A program made the position numbers and the translations under genes. From positions 3,991,001 through 4,055,000 of the forward strand of contig JAZARR010000171.1 in the NCBI GenBank assembly GCA_037389465.1: a DNA stretch of 64,000 nucleotides. The letters run 5' to 3'. The notes below the pieces were generated by a model. The model did no database searches. It saw only the letters and a list, made by a program, of their open reading frames with translations, and had not been told where the DNA came from. Below are positions 29,854 through 42,239 of this stretch, piece by piece (the first letter of the stretch is position 1; the number at the start of each line of letters is the position of its first letter). Origin of the DNA: Baylisascaris procyonis. Its lineage: Eukaryota; Nematoda; Chromadorea; Rhabditida; Ascarididae.

Positions 29854-29955
29854 AAAAAAAGCAGGCGGTTGCCACCACAAATGATTTCCTGAATGGGAAT
29901 TGAACTGATGTCTGATTGATATCTCAACAGCACATCTCCCAATGAGCTATTTGTT
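29854..29955 (-). repeat. tRNA-like, possibly SINE-derived, Pol III element
   Basis: On the minus strand an A-box-like TAGCTCATTGG (29939-29949) is followed about 32 nt later by a B-box-like AGTTCAATTCC (29896-29906). A T7 run (29854-29860) could act as a Pol III terminator. The acceptor and T stems do not pair well, so it is not a working tRNA gene. It starts immediately after the receptor's stop codon. Probably a tRNA pseudogene or SINE fragment. Confidence 0.5.
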
Positions 29956-29960
29956 CACAC

Positions 29961-30209
29961 TTAGAATGATAATCTAACGCCAACTTTTGTATGAAATATT
30001 GGCGATTTACTTATCCATGTAGCATTCAATATTGTGAGATGATTAGCCGTCGATAGAGTGGAACTGTTCGTCCATTGAGTGCGTGGACGTGTTGTTGATG
30101 TACGAAATACGAAACGCGCAACTCGTTGCCGGAAATATGGCATCATTTGTAGAAATAGAATTGACCAAATTGGCATAAATATTGGTACACTTATTAATGA
30201 TGATGCTTC
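29961..30209 (-). CDS. Receptor exon 6: TM7 and C-terminal tail
   Basis: 249 nt from ATTATAG/GAA to TAA. It encodes [20 protein letters not shown], a basic juxtamembrane stretch and the tail ending KVGVRLSF. A possible donor at ATAA/gtaaat inside the tail leaves open an extra terminal exon. Confidence 0.85.
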   Translation of the reverse strand, partial: EASSLISVPIFMPIWSILFLQMMPYFRQRVARFVFRTSTTRPRTQWTNSSTLSTANHLTILNATWISKSPIFHTKVGVRLSF

Positions 30210-30227
30210 CTATAATTTTATTTGCTA

Positions 30228-30313
<86 letters not shown>

Positions 30314-30328
30314 CAAATAAATAAATAA

Positions 30329-30369
<41 letters not shown>

Positions 30370-33300
30370 CTGTTTATTTATCTAACAAGCCGATGGAATC
30401 ATCATTCCCTCAAAGTTGAGGGCTAATTTTATGAGCTACTTTTCAACGCACATAACAGATTCATAAGTTGCTTTTTCCAAAGCCTTTATTCCTAGAAACA
30501 TTTTCTAGCCAGAAAAATATCCAATAATCTATCTTAGCAGATTCGTTTTTCCAATAATACCTTCTGGTATTGATTAATTTTGTTAACAGTCGGCTGCCTA
30601 TGAATCCTTTCGTTGAAAATCTTGCAAAATAATTATATACTCGGAAAAAATATTCCCAAATTGGTGAAATTTATTCTGGGTATCGAAAAGTAGTCTTTTG
30701 TGAGGATTAATAAATTGAGAAGAAACTTTTCCCAAATATTTGTTTTCATCTAATTCACAATCGAGGATCTCTGAGAAATCTGAATCACAAAAAAAAAAAT
30801 CAAACTATTTGTTAAAAATATTACCACTTTCCGCATTTCTGGATTGAAAGATAGTTTTTTGAAAGAATTCCATACAAATTTCCAAGAAAACTAGACCCAT
30901 TAGCATGATGTCAACTCAAACGCGCAATTTATATCAACATATGACATAGAAAAAAGTGAAAATTGCAGTTTATTGCGGATTGTTTGTTGCGGACGCAGAG
31001 TTTCCATTAGTTCATCGAAACAACGGCATTACATCAATATTTGTGAAAAATTTCCTGGATGATAAATCATCTCAACGGATTCCACATTGAATATTTGCTC
31101 TTTTTTCAACAAAACCAAGGATTTGCAATGAAAACCGTGATTTTTCATTACGTATTGCGCTATTGATTTTTCAAAATCTTTCCCTGGAAAATTTAGGAAA
31201 ATGCCAAATTGTAGAAAGTGAAGCATACTTCCGGAATCGGAGTGAGAAAATGGTGAAGAAAAGTTTCAGTCCATTATCGATCAGGTAATAAAATTCATTT
31301 CTGGAATAAACTAAATAAGCCTTTAAAACATTGGCTCCGTTATCGAGTCATCAAATTGCGCAATAAAGTCTATGTCGATATTGTAGCAAGACCTACAGTC
31401 TTTGTGCTCACCAGTTTCCTCAAGGAAATCTATAATTTTTTATTTAATTGTTTTATTTAGTTTTCTGATTTATTTCTCATCTTTGATCTTTATTTAATTA
31501 TTTTTTATCTTCTTGGTTTTTGTGCGATCATATATTCATAATCGAATAATTTAATTCTTCTCTTGTTTAGTTTTGTATTTTGAATGTTCTTCATTTTGTT
31601 TCGAGAAATAAAAAATTTTACAGTAACAGCAAAGTTATACACGAAAAGTTACCTTGAGAATAGCTACTGTCCTCAAATCTTTTGAACCAGATGCAGCGAG
31701 AAGACCATAGGAAACAATATTGATTATCATAATTGAGGCGTAGATAGATGAAACCAATGCAAATAACTTTGTAGAGCGAACATTTTCTCGAAGTTGATAT
31801 CGAGCTGATAAATTTTGCACTTCTCTCGAAAGATGCAATCTGCAAAACGGATTCAGTTTTGCAATTGCACTTGCAATAAACTCGTTTAATGTTGATGCCA
31901 TTTAGAGTCTCGTAATTGTCGTCAATGAATTCTTCAATCTAATAGCTTTCACTTGAACAATTCAATTATATAAAATAAATCCAATATAAGAGTTTTGAGA
32001 ATGAATAGGAAAACGATTATTGCATAATAAAGAACAAGCAATTAGGTTGATTAAATTGCCCTAAATAGGTGATATATATATATATATATTTAGTATTCAT
32101 TGAGTAGATATACTGCTGCAATGTGTGCACAGATGATCCCTTTTTCGTTCTTTCTGTTTGCTTTATGCAAATTAAATTAAGCAACAAACAAAGAAAGGTT
32201 CTACCTTAATTTGGCTTTACATATAATATAAATGAGCCCAAAAGCAACAGCCGAAAGTATAAGTAAAGGTATGGTGATATCAAGCAATTTCCTAAAGTCG
32301 AAAGTACGAGTCGCAACAATCGATGAACAATAAACGATACTTGGAATTGTTGAGGCAATTGAAGTGAATAATGGAATGAGTTGTAATATCGCTTTTACCC
32401 ACTGAAATTAATGAACCTTTTATATTAAATTGGTATAATATTATAAATTACCGTAAAATTTTGATTACAAGCCTAATGCTTGTTGAAAAAAGTTCACAAT
32501 TAATATTTTTTCACTCGTACATCATCCAAAACCATATGAAAAATCTACAAATCTTGCTTTTCTTAAAGAACTTAAGAAATTCTTTTAAGAAATTATATAT
32601 TTTTAAGGTAATTTTGAAGATTTTCAATGGATTTATTTTGTTAAATATAACTGTTAAAATAGAGAATTCTTTTTTCTACTTTTATAAAGAATAGAGTCTA
32701 TTCTCGAAAGCAAACAGATGTGATTAGACTTTTTTTGCGAAATTATTCCGTGGAATAATTATATCTGATCATCGAGATCGTATCATCACAAGAATGCTAT
32801 CCTCCCTATCACAAAAACTAACACCTGTGATTACCTTTAAAAACAATGATTAAGCTTACCGTAGTGGGAGTTAAAACAATAGCGATTACAGGTATATTGA
32901 ATCGTTCATATTTCAAATAGAATATCAATGCAAAAATTCGTTCAATAGCAATAGCAAGAAACGAATACATTATTATTGGTAATGGTGCAGCACAAAGTGT
33001 TGATAGTAATGTGCATTGTTGACGACTACTTAAATACTCACAAGGTGTCTGAAAAAGAAATTTGAAAAAATTGAAGTATTTTATTTTATTTCATTTCTTA
33101 TTGCTTATTGCGATTACGTAAGAAAAAATTCATTTAAATACACTGAAATGATAAGGGACTAGATTGATTAAATTTCGTCGTATTTATATGGCTACCGATG
33201 GGTTGATCTATTGGTTTCGTGTTTTCTTGAAATATAATCTCTCAAATATGATTCTTTAAAAACATAGGATAAGTTGATGAAAATAAGTATGAGTGAACCT

Positions 33301-34974
33301 GAAATGTTTGCACAAGAAACATAGCTAGATCATACAAATCAAATTCATTTAGGGAAATTTGGAATTGGCGAATTAACTAGTATCCTCTTTCTGGGGCAGC
33401 GCAATCACGACAGTGCAGTAAAGGATCGAAAAAAGCTATATGGGATCTTTGAAATAGTTAGTAGTCGTATACATTCATCAATGAATTAACTAATCCTTGG
33501 CGAAGATTGAAGGACACAAATGAACAAAATTATGTTGGCAATAATTTTTAAGGCTTCCTCTCTAATGTAAGTGAAGTTGCACATTCAATGAATTTAAAAG
33601 GTGATCCTATCATAACAAAACGATTATTAATAACCAACCGAATATGCAAAAGCCATCCATATATTACGTGAGGATCGTGATGTGGTGCATATAGTGCGTA
33701 GAGCCATAGCTATATACATATTTATTAGTAGAATTCGCAAATTGAGATGAAATAGCTGAAAATGACCAATTTGATTAATTGACAGCTGCGAACGTGAAAG
33801 AATTTCAGACTTGATCTAATTAGGCTAAAATATATGGACGGATATTTCATGAGTGAAAACGTGCGCTTATGGGATGATGAATCCGCTTATGAAGTCTATT
33901 TGCTAGCGAAAGCATCACGCAATTTCCAGAAAGCGTAAAAAGGTCACATTGCATGACTGCTCCGGAAAACGCTCGCAAATAGCATACTACTTTAGTTAAC
34001 TTTTACCCTGACAAGGTAAATATGTCTTTCTGAGCAACCTCGTGCCTGTCTGTTTGTCTGTCTGCATGTGTCTGTGCGTGTCCGATAGGTGGTTCGACTT
34101 TGGGTACATTACGAGGCTTATTAGCTAATATGCAAGTAATTGGCCTCACGTACGGGATTACAAAAGCGCATATTGTGTTCGGCCTTTGTTCTAAGTGCAT
34201 AAGTGCATCCAATCTCCGATTAATTCAGTAATCATATTTTACTTCTCTATTAAGTTAGAGTCAAAGTTCGGAAGCTGGCAAGTAAGAGCGAGGTGGTGAT
34301 TCACGATGACATATGGATTTGAGATGGAAAAAATGAAATGTATAAAAGCGATGGCTGAATGAAAAAAATTTGTTTACTAACTGAAAACTAATGCGATATC
34401 ATTTTCTCTCAGTGAAGAAAATTCAATTTGTAACGTTTCTTTTTAATACAAAAAAGGTTTATACTCATAATTCAAAAAATTGTTTAGAAAAATTTTTGAA
34501 GAAAATTAAGTGAATTGTTCAAAAATAAAATTTGTTTGGAAAAGAATCGAATTAGGCTATATTTCTAAAAAAAATATTGCTACTTATTATTTTGAAGTCA
34601 GCCTCTTTTACTTCGAGCTACTAGAGATTTAGATGGCTCGAGATCCGGAGCATCCTGAGAGCTTTTTCGAAGGTCAAGAAGTTCGAGAAACCTCAGCGTG
34701 AAATCTCGAGCTACTTAAGCTCGACAAATGTGTCATTGTTACTATAATTAAACATTTCTCTATATGCCTTTTATACGTCATAATTGGATGAAACGATAAT
34801 TGAAAAAAACGAATAACTCACCTGAGATGTTAAAATGAAAAGTGAAACACAACTGCACAAAACGATTCCAATTACATTCATAGCAACTAATGTGAATTGT
34901 GTTAATAAAAAAAATACATTCGTATATATGAGTTGAGCCTCGGAACAATTTCCTGAATTTACAATCTCTTCCAT
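29961..34974 (-). CDS. Seven-transmembrane chemoreceptor, Sra/Srab/Sre superfamily, 6 exons, 363 aa
   Basis: A nematode serpentine receptor, expected in chemosensory neuron cilia or other cell surfaces. Exons 34822-34974, 33639-33755, 32860-33048, 32205-32401, 31653-31839 and 29961-30209 join in phase to 1,092 nt. TM1 is in exon 1. Exon 2 gives [17 protein letters not shown] (loop 1/TM2). Exon 3 gives [14 protein letters not shown]3 and [18 protein letters not shown] (the DRY-equivalent IER motif). Exon 4 gives TM4-TM5. Exon 5 has the hallmark [16 protein letters not shown] (loop 3) and TM6. Exon 6 has TM7 ([13 protein letters not shown]) and a cytoplasmic tail with [10 protein letters not shown], resembling the conserved tail motif of this superfamily. 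Length is typical. The exact subfamily and any ligand are unknown. Confidence 0.92.
30231..30366. repeat. Compound (TA)n-(AAAT)n-(TA)n microsatellite
   Basis: About 74 bp of TA, then AAAT units, then about 34 bp of TA, in the receptor intron between exons 5 and 6, only 20 nt from the exon 6 acceptor. Confidence 0.97.
31653..31839 (-). CDS. Receptor exon 5: loop 3 signature and TM6
   Basis: 187 nt, acceptor TTTGCAG/A, donor CTCAAG/gtaact. It encodes [29 protein letters not shown] and TM6 ([16 protein letters not shown]). YQxxENxR is the best single signature of the Sra superfamily. Confidence 0.95.
32072..32090. repeat. Short (TA)n tract
   Basis: About nine TA units in the receptor intron between exons 4 and 5. 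Confidence 0.9.
32205..32401 (-). CDS. Receptor exon 4: TM4-TM5
   Basis: 197 nt, acceptor TTTCAG/TGG, donor TTAAG/gtagaa (phase 2). It encodes [18 protein letters not shown] and, after an extracellular loop, [19 protein letters not shown]. Confidence 0.92.
32860..33048 (-). CDS. Receptor exon 3: TM3 and IER motif
   Basis: 189 nt, phase 0 at both ends, acceptor TTTTTCAG/ACA, donor ACTACG/gtaagc. It encodes [12 protein letters not shown]3 ([15 protein letters not shown]) and [11 protein letters not shown]. Confidence 0.93.
33639..33755 (-). CDS. Receptor exon 2: loop 1 and TM2
   Basis: 117 nt after ATTTTCAG/CTA. It encodes [20 protein letters not shown], the superfamily's FHxNLR motif, then [10 protein letters not shown]. 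The donor TTCG/gttggt is weak but is the only one keeping phase 0 with exon 3. Confidence 0.88.
34605..34735. repeat. Foldback region with repeated CGAGCTAC
   Basis: CTTCGAGCTACTAGAGATTT near the left end and AAATCTCGAGCTACTTAAGC near the right share inverted GAGATTT/AAATCTC and direct CGAGCTACT segments; the right end also holds TCGAGCT-5 nt-AGCTCGA. In receptor intron 1; it may be a small degenerate element. Confidence 0.45.
34822..34974 (-). CDS. Receptor exon 1: N-terminus and TM1
   Basis: ATG 34974 begins [17 protein letters not shown] and TM1 follows ([18 protein letters not shown]). The donor TCTCAG/gtgagt is phase 0. The ATG was chosen over an in-frame upstream codon (35004) because a poly-T acceptor ending TTTCAG sits two bases before it. 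Confidence 0.9.
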
Positions 34975-34976
34975 TC

Positions 34977-34978
34977 CT
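34977..34978 (-). promoter_or_regulatory. Splice acceptor 2 nt before receptor start codon
   Basis: The minus strand reads a ten-base T run, CAG, then GA ATGG. An acceptor this close to ATG is characteristic of nematode spliced-leader trans-splicing, or of a 5' UTR intron. The skewed minus-strand composition running up to 42 kb would suit the second option. Confidence 0.6.
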
Positions 34979-37900
34979 GAAAAAAAAAAGGTTTTTTTTC
35001 CCATTTAATCAGTGGAAATTTATTCGTGCCTAAATAAAATTCGAAAATACGAGTGAAATATATCGATTTTATGGAATTATTAAAGTGGAACATCAATCAA
35101 ATAGATTTTTATGAAAGAGATGTTCAAGTAAAACTAGAAAAAAATTTTCTCAATGAAAATATTCTTCGAAATTCAAACTTTTACAGCTTTCAATTTATTA
35201 CAACTAAAAAGTGGCGAAATGTGAATAAAAAAAATCATTAACAAAATTGTTGAAGTGGAAAAATTTTTTAAAATTCGCATCAGTAAATTTTTTTTCTCAA
35301 TAAAAACGCACTATTTCATATAGTTTATTCATGCAAAAATTTGCAGCTTTGCTCAGATTAATATGCATTTCTATCTCCCATAATATCAACTTCAAAACAT
35401 CAAAAGCATCGATAAGAAGATCGAAATAAATTCATCGAATAGGAAAATATACAAGAAATGGGGGATATAATTTACGATATAGGATGTGGCGCTACCCGAA
35501 ATTCCATTCATTTAATTGTCTTCTGTATGAAATATAACCATACAAAAACGCCTGAGAAATTTGCGAATTCAATTTGTTAATCTGGCGTTTACTTGCAGTA
35601 TAAAGCGGAAGATTGTACACCTATCGAAGCAAGTGTTAGAGATATTGAATTAAAAAGATTGTCGAAATGATAAGACAATCAAAAAAAAAAAACAACCGGA
35701 AATGCGAAAAAAAGTCAATAAAATGTCGGTGATAATAAAAATTAAATTGGACAAAAAAAAGTTTAAAAACGTCATTGCTTCACCGTTTTTATGCCGCTCC
35801 TGGGAGGAGGAAGGTGGAGGAGTGGGGGAGGGGGGATCGGGTAATCCGAGCGACCAGAGAACCATGATTTGCGGGAATATCTTGAACTCTCTAAGAGTTA
35901 ATTGCGATAGACAATTTGCCTGTTGCTAATCAGGGTAGTAATAGATGTCAGTGACTGCAATGCAAATGTAACATTTTCTTGCAAATATAGACATATAATG
36001 GTTTCTCTTATACTCAAAAATAGTTTTTGTTTGACTAGTTTGACCACAATTCCAATGATAATCAGTAAGAGAAAATCGAGAAAAGTAAATTGATTTCATT
36101 TATGATAAACTAGGATGATCACATGAATTAAAAGTTTTTAAAATTTATGAATGAAAATTTTCATAAATTTTCCGTAAAACTTTTTTCTGCTTCCTCACCG
36201 ATCAATGATACTCTCATGCATAAATTATAAAGGAAATTATCAACAATAATAACTGAGCAAAATGATGAAATTATAATTCATAAAATTCAAGAAATTTACG
36301 TTATGTTCGAAATAGATATTTGTAATTTTTTTGGTAAATGAGGAAAAAATCGATATTTCATTTATAAATGAAAGCATTACAAATATTACACTACATTATC
36401 CGATAATTAATAATTATAGTTGAATTAATTAAAAATTTTCTCCTTTTTCGTTTCTTAAATGGGAAATGAAGTCAATTGCATTCATCTTACAATTTAAAAT
36501 GCGGAAATGCATGTTTTACTAATGCTACTAATAGAGAACAGACTACATTTTCGAGTTATACACTGAAACCTTTGTTCGGTTGATATGAGTAACAAAACAT
36601 ATTTACGTAGAATGTTATCATAACGCCTATTTTTTCCGATGTCGCACATTATTATTGCCGCTTTAAGGAGACTCAAAAAAATGTAGAGAAAAGGGAATAT
36701 TTCAATTATACTAGAGCACTTAAAATGTTTACTTAAAGCATTTCTCAATAGATATCATTAGTGATCAACTTATTATTACTACAGATAATTGAAGCCAGAT
36801 TTAAAATTGGGTGTCGGATAGACGATTCATTGATAATGATTACTTATAATCAAATTTATCTTAATACCACTTGTAATCATAATCGGTAAAATTCATATCG
36901 TTTATATAATGTTAGATTATAAGTTGAAAAATAGAAAGTCGTTATCGGAAATAAACTAATAAAGAAGCATTTCAAAGATTTTGGCACAATATGCGCTTTA
37001 TAACCCTACTCGTTCATCACCTTACCAACCGGTTTCATAAATTATCAATAAAAATAAAATATTCACAATAACGACTCAACGCTTGAAATGAAACAAATCG
37101 TTATGCAAATCTTTTACAAAATCCTATTAGTTAATGAACCTACTGGAAAAAATATAGATCTAGCTGATGGAAATGTATGCAAATATTTGGTCGCTTTAAA
37201 TTTCTATAAAATTTTTTGAAATCCTTCCATCAATCAAAAAATATGCTATGAGAAATGGATAATATTCATGAGTTGGCAAATTGAAACTAAGATACAAACA
37301 GACATACACATACACACACCTAGAAACGTATATAAACACATAGATCTACGATCGCCACAATAAACTTGAATAGCGAAGTCGCAAAAGCGCACAATAAGTA
37401 GAGAAGTTCGTCGATGTGTGTCATTTCGATTTTTGTCATTCATATTACTGATGTAATATCATTTTGAAATTGTAATAAGTTTCCAATTAAATAGCACAAA
37501 CGAAATCTACCATATGAAACGCCTATTTGACGTTAATAATGATTATAAGAAAAGAACAGGTGAAAATGTGGTAAATAGTAGCGTTTGCATTTATTGGATT
37601 TCGAAGATACTAATGAAAAATTAGAGAAACGAATAGACTCGCTTTTTGTTTTTTAGCTGAAGGTTTGAAGAAGAATGAAGAAAGTTTTAGTTATATCTTA
37701 AGATAGTTTTAAAAAAAAATCGTAAAGATGCATATCATTTTCGATCATCTATGGATAAAAGTTTAGAAATCGCGTAAAAAGTTACTCATAAAGAGCATGA
37801 AAGTTGAATGAAATAAATTTCGATTTTCGCAAAAATTTCCTAACATCGAGTGAATATTTGCAGAAGATCTAAAAGCTTGACTTTTCCTCGAAGTGATATG

Positions 37901-38164
37901 TGAATAGATTATTTATATATGGATTGGCGAACATCCATTTATAGAGCTATAAGTACTTATAATTATATTTTATACATTAATGAAGTTATTTTTATTTATT
38001 CAATTGATATTTTAGAGGAAGAAATATCGCTTAATGCTCAATTTCCATTATGTCTTCATATATCGTTGCATTAGAGCAATCTAATGAAGTGAGAAACCAA
38101 CACGCCCAATTTTATAAAAAAGTCCCTATACGAATATATTTGGTTATGTACATGCATATATCAG

Positions 38165-38165
<1 letters not shown>

Positions 38166-38258
<93 letters not shown>
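38166..38258. repeat. (TA)n microsatellite, about 92 bp
   Basis: Uninterrupted alternating TA in the AT-rich region upstream of the receptor gene. Confidence 0.97.
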
Positions 38259-38259
<1 letters not shown>

Positions 38260-40578
38260 GAAATATATGATCAAACACCATCATTCGCTCATATTAAGTA
38301 ATCTGTGATATTTTCCAAATGTTTTCTTCGCACGGCTACAAATGAATGTTATCTTTTCCGTCAACAAATTCGTTCACAAATAAATGAGGAAATGAAAAAT
38401 CGTTTATATTCAAATGACGATGTAATTTGAAAAGTACATGGAAAATGTTTTAAAAAAACGATTAAGATAGCTTAAATGATAGTGATGTATAGACATTCGC
38501 TATCCAAGAAAAGAGAGCAAAAAAGCGAGGAGAAATGCAAATATCTGCATCGATATATGACCATAATTACAGCAGCATTATAAAACTTTCACATTAGATA
38601 TTCTTAACAACTCCAATGATATGGTATTTCAAGAATTTAAAATGGAATAAATAACTTTTATGTAACGTAAATAGGAATTTTCAAATATATCACTTATATT
38701 CCTTCCAAAATTCATAATTAGTTTTTATATAGAGTATTTAAAATAAGGCATATTTCTATGCTAAATAATTTCTTATGTTATAAATTTTTATTTTTAGTGG
38801 GGAAGAGAGAAGAATGAACAATATCTGAAATAATTGAAACATTTAGTTTACAGTTACCTCGATCGTAATTTCTAAGGAAAACAACCACGTAAGTATTAAA
38901 TGAAAGGGATAGCGGAAAAGATATACGTCTTTTCTTCCGCTTACATCATTGATCCATTCATAAACTGACGTTCAACAAGACAGAATCAAACAAAACAATC
39001 ACTTTTAATGATAGATTCGTCGATAATGATCGATGAAAATTATAGAGAGAAATCAAAAATGTTTTATGTTTTATTGCTCGATTATCATTTATTTTTATAA
39101 AATTGCTTTCATTCAGATCTATTCAAGCATAAATGACTTAATTACTTTCTCATTAAAGTATATGATAGCATAACATTATTCTCAGAAAAGTACCCTCTAT
39201 TTTATCTCACAATTTCGATGTATTAATTAAAATGTTCAAATGCTAAAGTTGTTTGATGCATTACTTCAGTTTAATTACGATTAATCGATTCACACTTATG
39301 CATATATATTCTAATTCTAATAATCTAATATAAGACAAAAGCATTTCAGTTCATCGATTCGGATACAATCTCAATCGTTCATTGAAAAAAACTAGCAAGT
39401 TTTTAAAATACAATTGCATACTCTAGATTATATATACCAAATTAAAATAAAATATTACTCTCAAATATTTCATTTCTATGATCAACTATGCAAATGTGGG
39501 CATAATTAAATGTTTCACTTAGTGCTTTTATTTAATTATCTCCTTTATAACATCCATTTAGTCCTGTGATACCTACAGAAATAATAGATATAACTATTTT
39601 AATCTAATATTTTTAAACGTTCAGTTTTAGGTTCGATTTGTTGAACAAATCTTGCATATTTTATTCAAATCAGAAAAATGTTCTTTTCCATTTTATCGCT
39701 GAGTTTGATTTTCGTTACGATTACCACCCGTAATGAATTTTATGCCTAAGCAAGCACTATATAACTGAAACACATTTATACTGCAATTAACAATCAATAC
39801 AATCTGAGACATCCTCGTTTGCTTTTTTTTTAAGATTTCATACGCTCTATTGAAATTTTCATTAAGAAATTTATTGAATTTTCTTCCTTTTTTTTTTTTA
39901 TGTGACATGAGGGTTGATAACTTGTGAGAAGTATCAAATATCTAGGAATCGTTAACGATTCATTCAACAATATTCGACAACGTATCGACAGATGCGAAAA
40001 AAAAGGCATTAATAATTTCTTCATTAACCTTATATTACTATCGCATAATTAATAGACCTTGAAACAAGTAGAGTGAAATAATAAATAAGCAATATTACCT
40101 TTCATTTACGAATACTTTCTTTTTATTTGAACACTTCAATGAATATAAAATTAGTAAACAACAATAATGTTAAATAACTAAATTATGCATAATTAGCACT
40201 TATCAAAACAATTCTAATTGATAATATATTTTATCATTCAATTATATATTCGTGAGGAATTAAATAATCGCATGAAATTTTCTTATTTCTATTGTTTAGA
40301 AATAAATAATTCAAATTTTTTAAACGTTAATCAACAATTCATTTCGTTTATTCGTTTATTGCAGTAAAACGTTTAGTCGTGACAATAGTTGCGTTTTTCC
40401 TCTCTTTGATTAAATCAACAAAATTTAAGCATTTTAGCATTTAAATTTAAATCGAGCATTAAGCATTTTATAGATCTATAGCACTTATATATTTTGATAT
40501 AGAATATATTCAAATCCACATCAAATGCAAATAGTTCATTAAGATATTCACTTCGATGAATATCATCGGAGTTATATC

Positions 40579-40640
40579 GAATGTGATAAGCAATATAATA
40601 TTTAATGAATCGCTTATCACATTCAGGTATATTGCTTATC
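40579..40640. repeat. Overlapping inverted repeats (three-armed)
   Basis: GAATGTGATAAGC (40579-40591) pairs perfectly with GCTTATCACATTC (40612-40624). The overlapping GATAAGCAATATA (40585-40597) pairs perfectly with TATATTGCTTATC (40628-40640). The first arm can therefore switch between two hairpins. Confidence 0.85.
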
Positions 40641-42239
40641 AAATAAGTGATATACTTGATTATATGCTAATATAGTGACTTATGCAACCATAATATATGA
40701 ATATTTAAATGCGGAAATGCAATGAGTGTACAAATGCAGATCATTGAAGAAAACTCAACAATTTCAATAATAACAACAAGTGAGCAGGTGTGCCAGCCGA
40801 GCTGACACAGTATGCACATTTTCATAAATTTTTCCTCATTTTATCAACCATTTTAATAAATTACTAAAGGAAAATAAAATATATGCAATAATATTCTCAT
40901 ATTCGATCCTTTTTTTTTTCTGACAGATGGACATAGATTTTTCTATGATCCGACAAGTGGGCGATAAAAATCTCGCAGGTGCAAAATGCGTGGCAACTCT
41001 TAAGGAGTTTTTGATCTCCACTACTACTTTTTTTTCCTTTTTAATCGATCAGCGTGAAATGCGATTATTAATGTGGGACCTCTTCCTCTATTGTAAAATA
41101 AACTAATAAAATTTTCCAGCTCAAATTTCAGTAATTCCTGCTTTCAAAATATGCGTCAGGTAAGTGGACAGACAAACAGACATAAACAAACAATATAATA
41201 GAGCATGACGTCACTATAAAGAGAATTTACAATTTCATTTCGCAAAAGTAAGTTCCAAAAGGAAAGAGAAAGCTGAGTAATTGACCCTCAAAGAGAAATA
41301 ATTCTTAAATCCCTTAGCTACAATTGTAGGAAGACGTGCCAGACGACTGGTATGATATATATGATATGTCTTGTAATCACATCAGAGAACCCTGAGTAGG
41401 ATCGTCAAGATGCTTTAACGGCGTGTTCAATATATCGAAAAAAAATTAAAGATAAAAATGGAATAAAAATAAAAATAAAAATAAATCCCTTAGGTGTTTC
41501 TAAGGAATTTCAACTTTCTAATCTCTAGGAAAGGTTAAAGGTGAGCTTAAAATGATTTTCAGTTTTTGGTTTCCGAGTTGAACAATGAAAAATCATAAAT
41601 GGAATCTGAAACTATCAACTATTTAAAAAACACCTCGTTGATCATTGAAAGCTTTTTAATGTTTGCTTTCACTAAGCAGGTGATTTTATTTTACAATCAA
41701 AGAGTTGCTTGAAATATTTCCTACTTTTTAATCAAAATTTTCAATTTCCAATAAGAATCGCGTATCCAAATTTTGCATAACCATTATGAATTCAGAAATT
41801 TCTCAACAATAAGCAATATCTCTCGAAATGCAAAACTACAAGAAAATATTTTAACTTGCGTATAAGATGCGGCTATATTGATTTGAGAATTGATCGGAAA
41901 AGTGAAAATTTTGCTCTTAGATCTCATTTGCAGACACAGATTTTGCTTACTATCAAATAGTATTTGAAAGACTAAACATATTTGAATGCAAAACGAATAA
42001 AAAATATTGGGTTAAAGCAAGACTCATATTTGTATATTTATTACTTGCGAGCACTGACTTCATTTGTGGAAATGTATGCCTTAACCAACATTCACTATTG
42101 TGAATATCACGTCTCACAGTTGATCATTTTTAAAAGATATAACGCTTCATTGAATGAATGAATTTATAATTTGAATTTCAAAAGGTCTTGAAACGATATT
42201 ATGTACAGTATGAAAATGGCCTAAATATTTTTTGTTCAA

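Noticed and set aside
34003..34212. 69-codon minus-strand open frame with [10 protein letters not shown]
   Set aside because: Derived from a CTGT/TCTG simple-sequence patch inside receptor intron 1; unrelated to the receptor frame.
39900..40025. Possible reverse-transcriptase-like peptide (KYLGIVNDSFNN...RIDRCEKKGI)
   Set aside because: Resembles the YLG region of non-LTR retrotransposon RT only over about 30 residues; no catalytic motif or neighbouring match was found.
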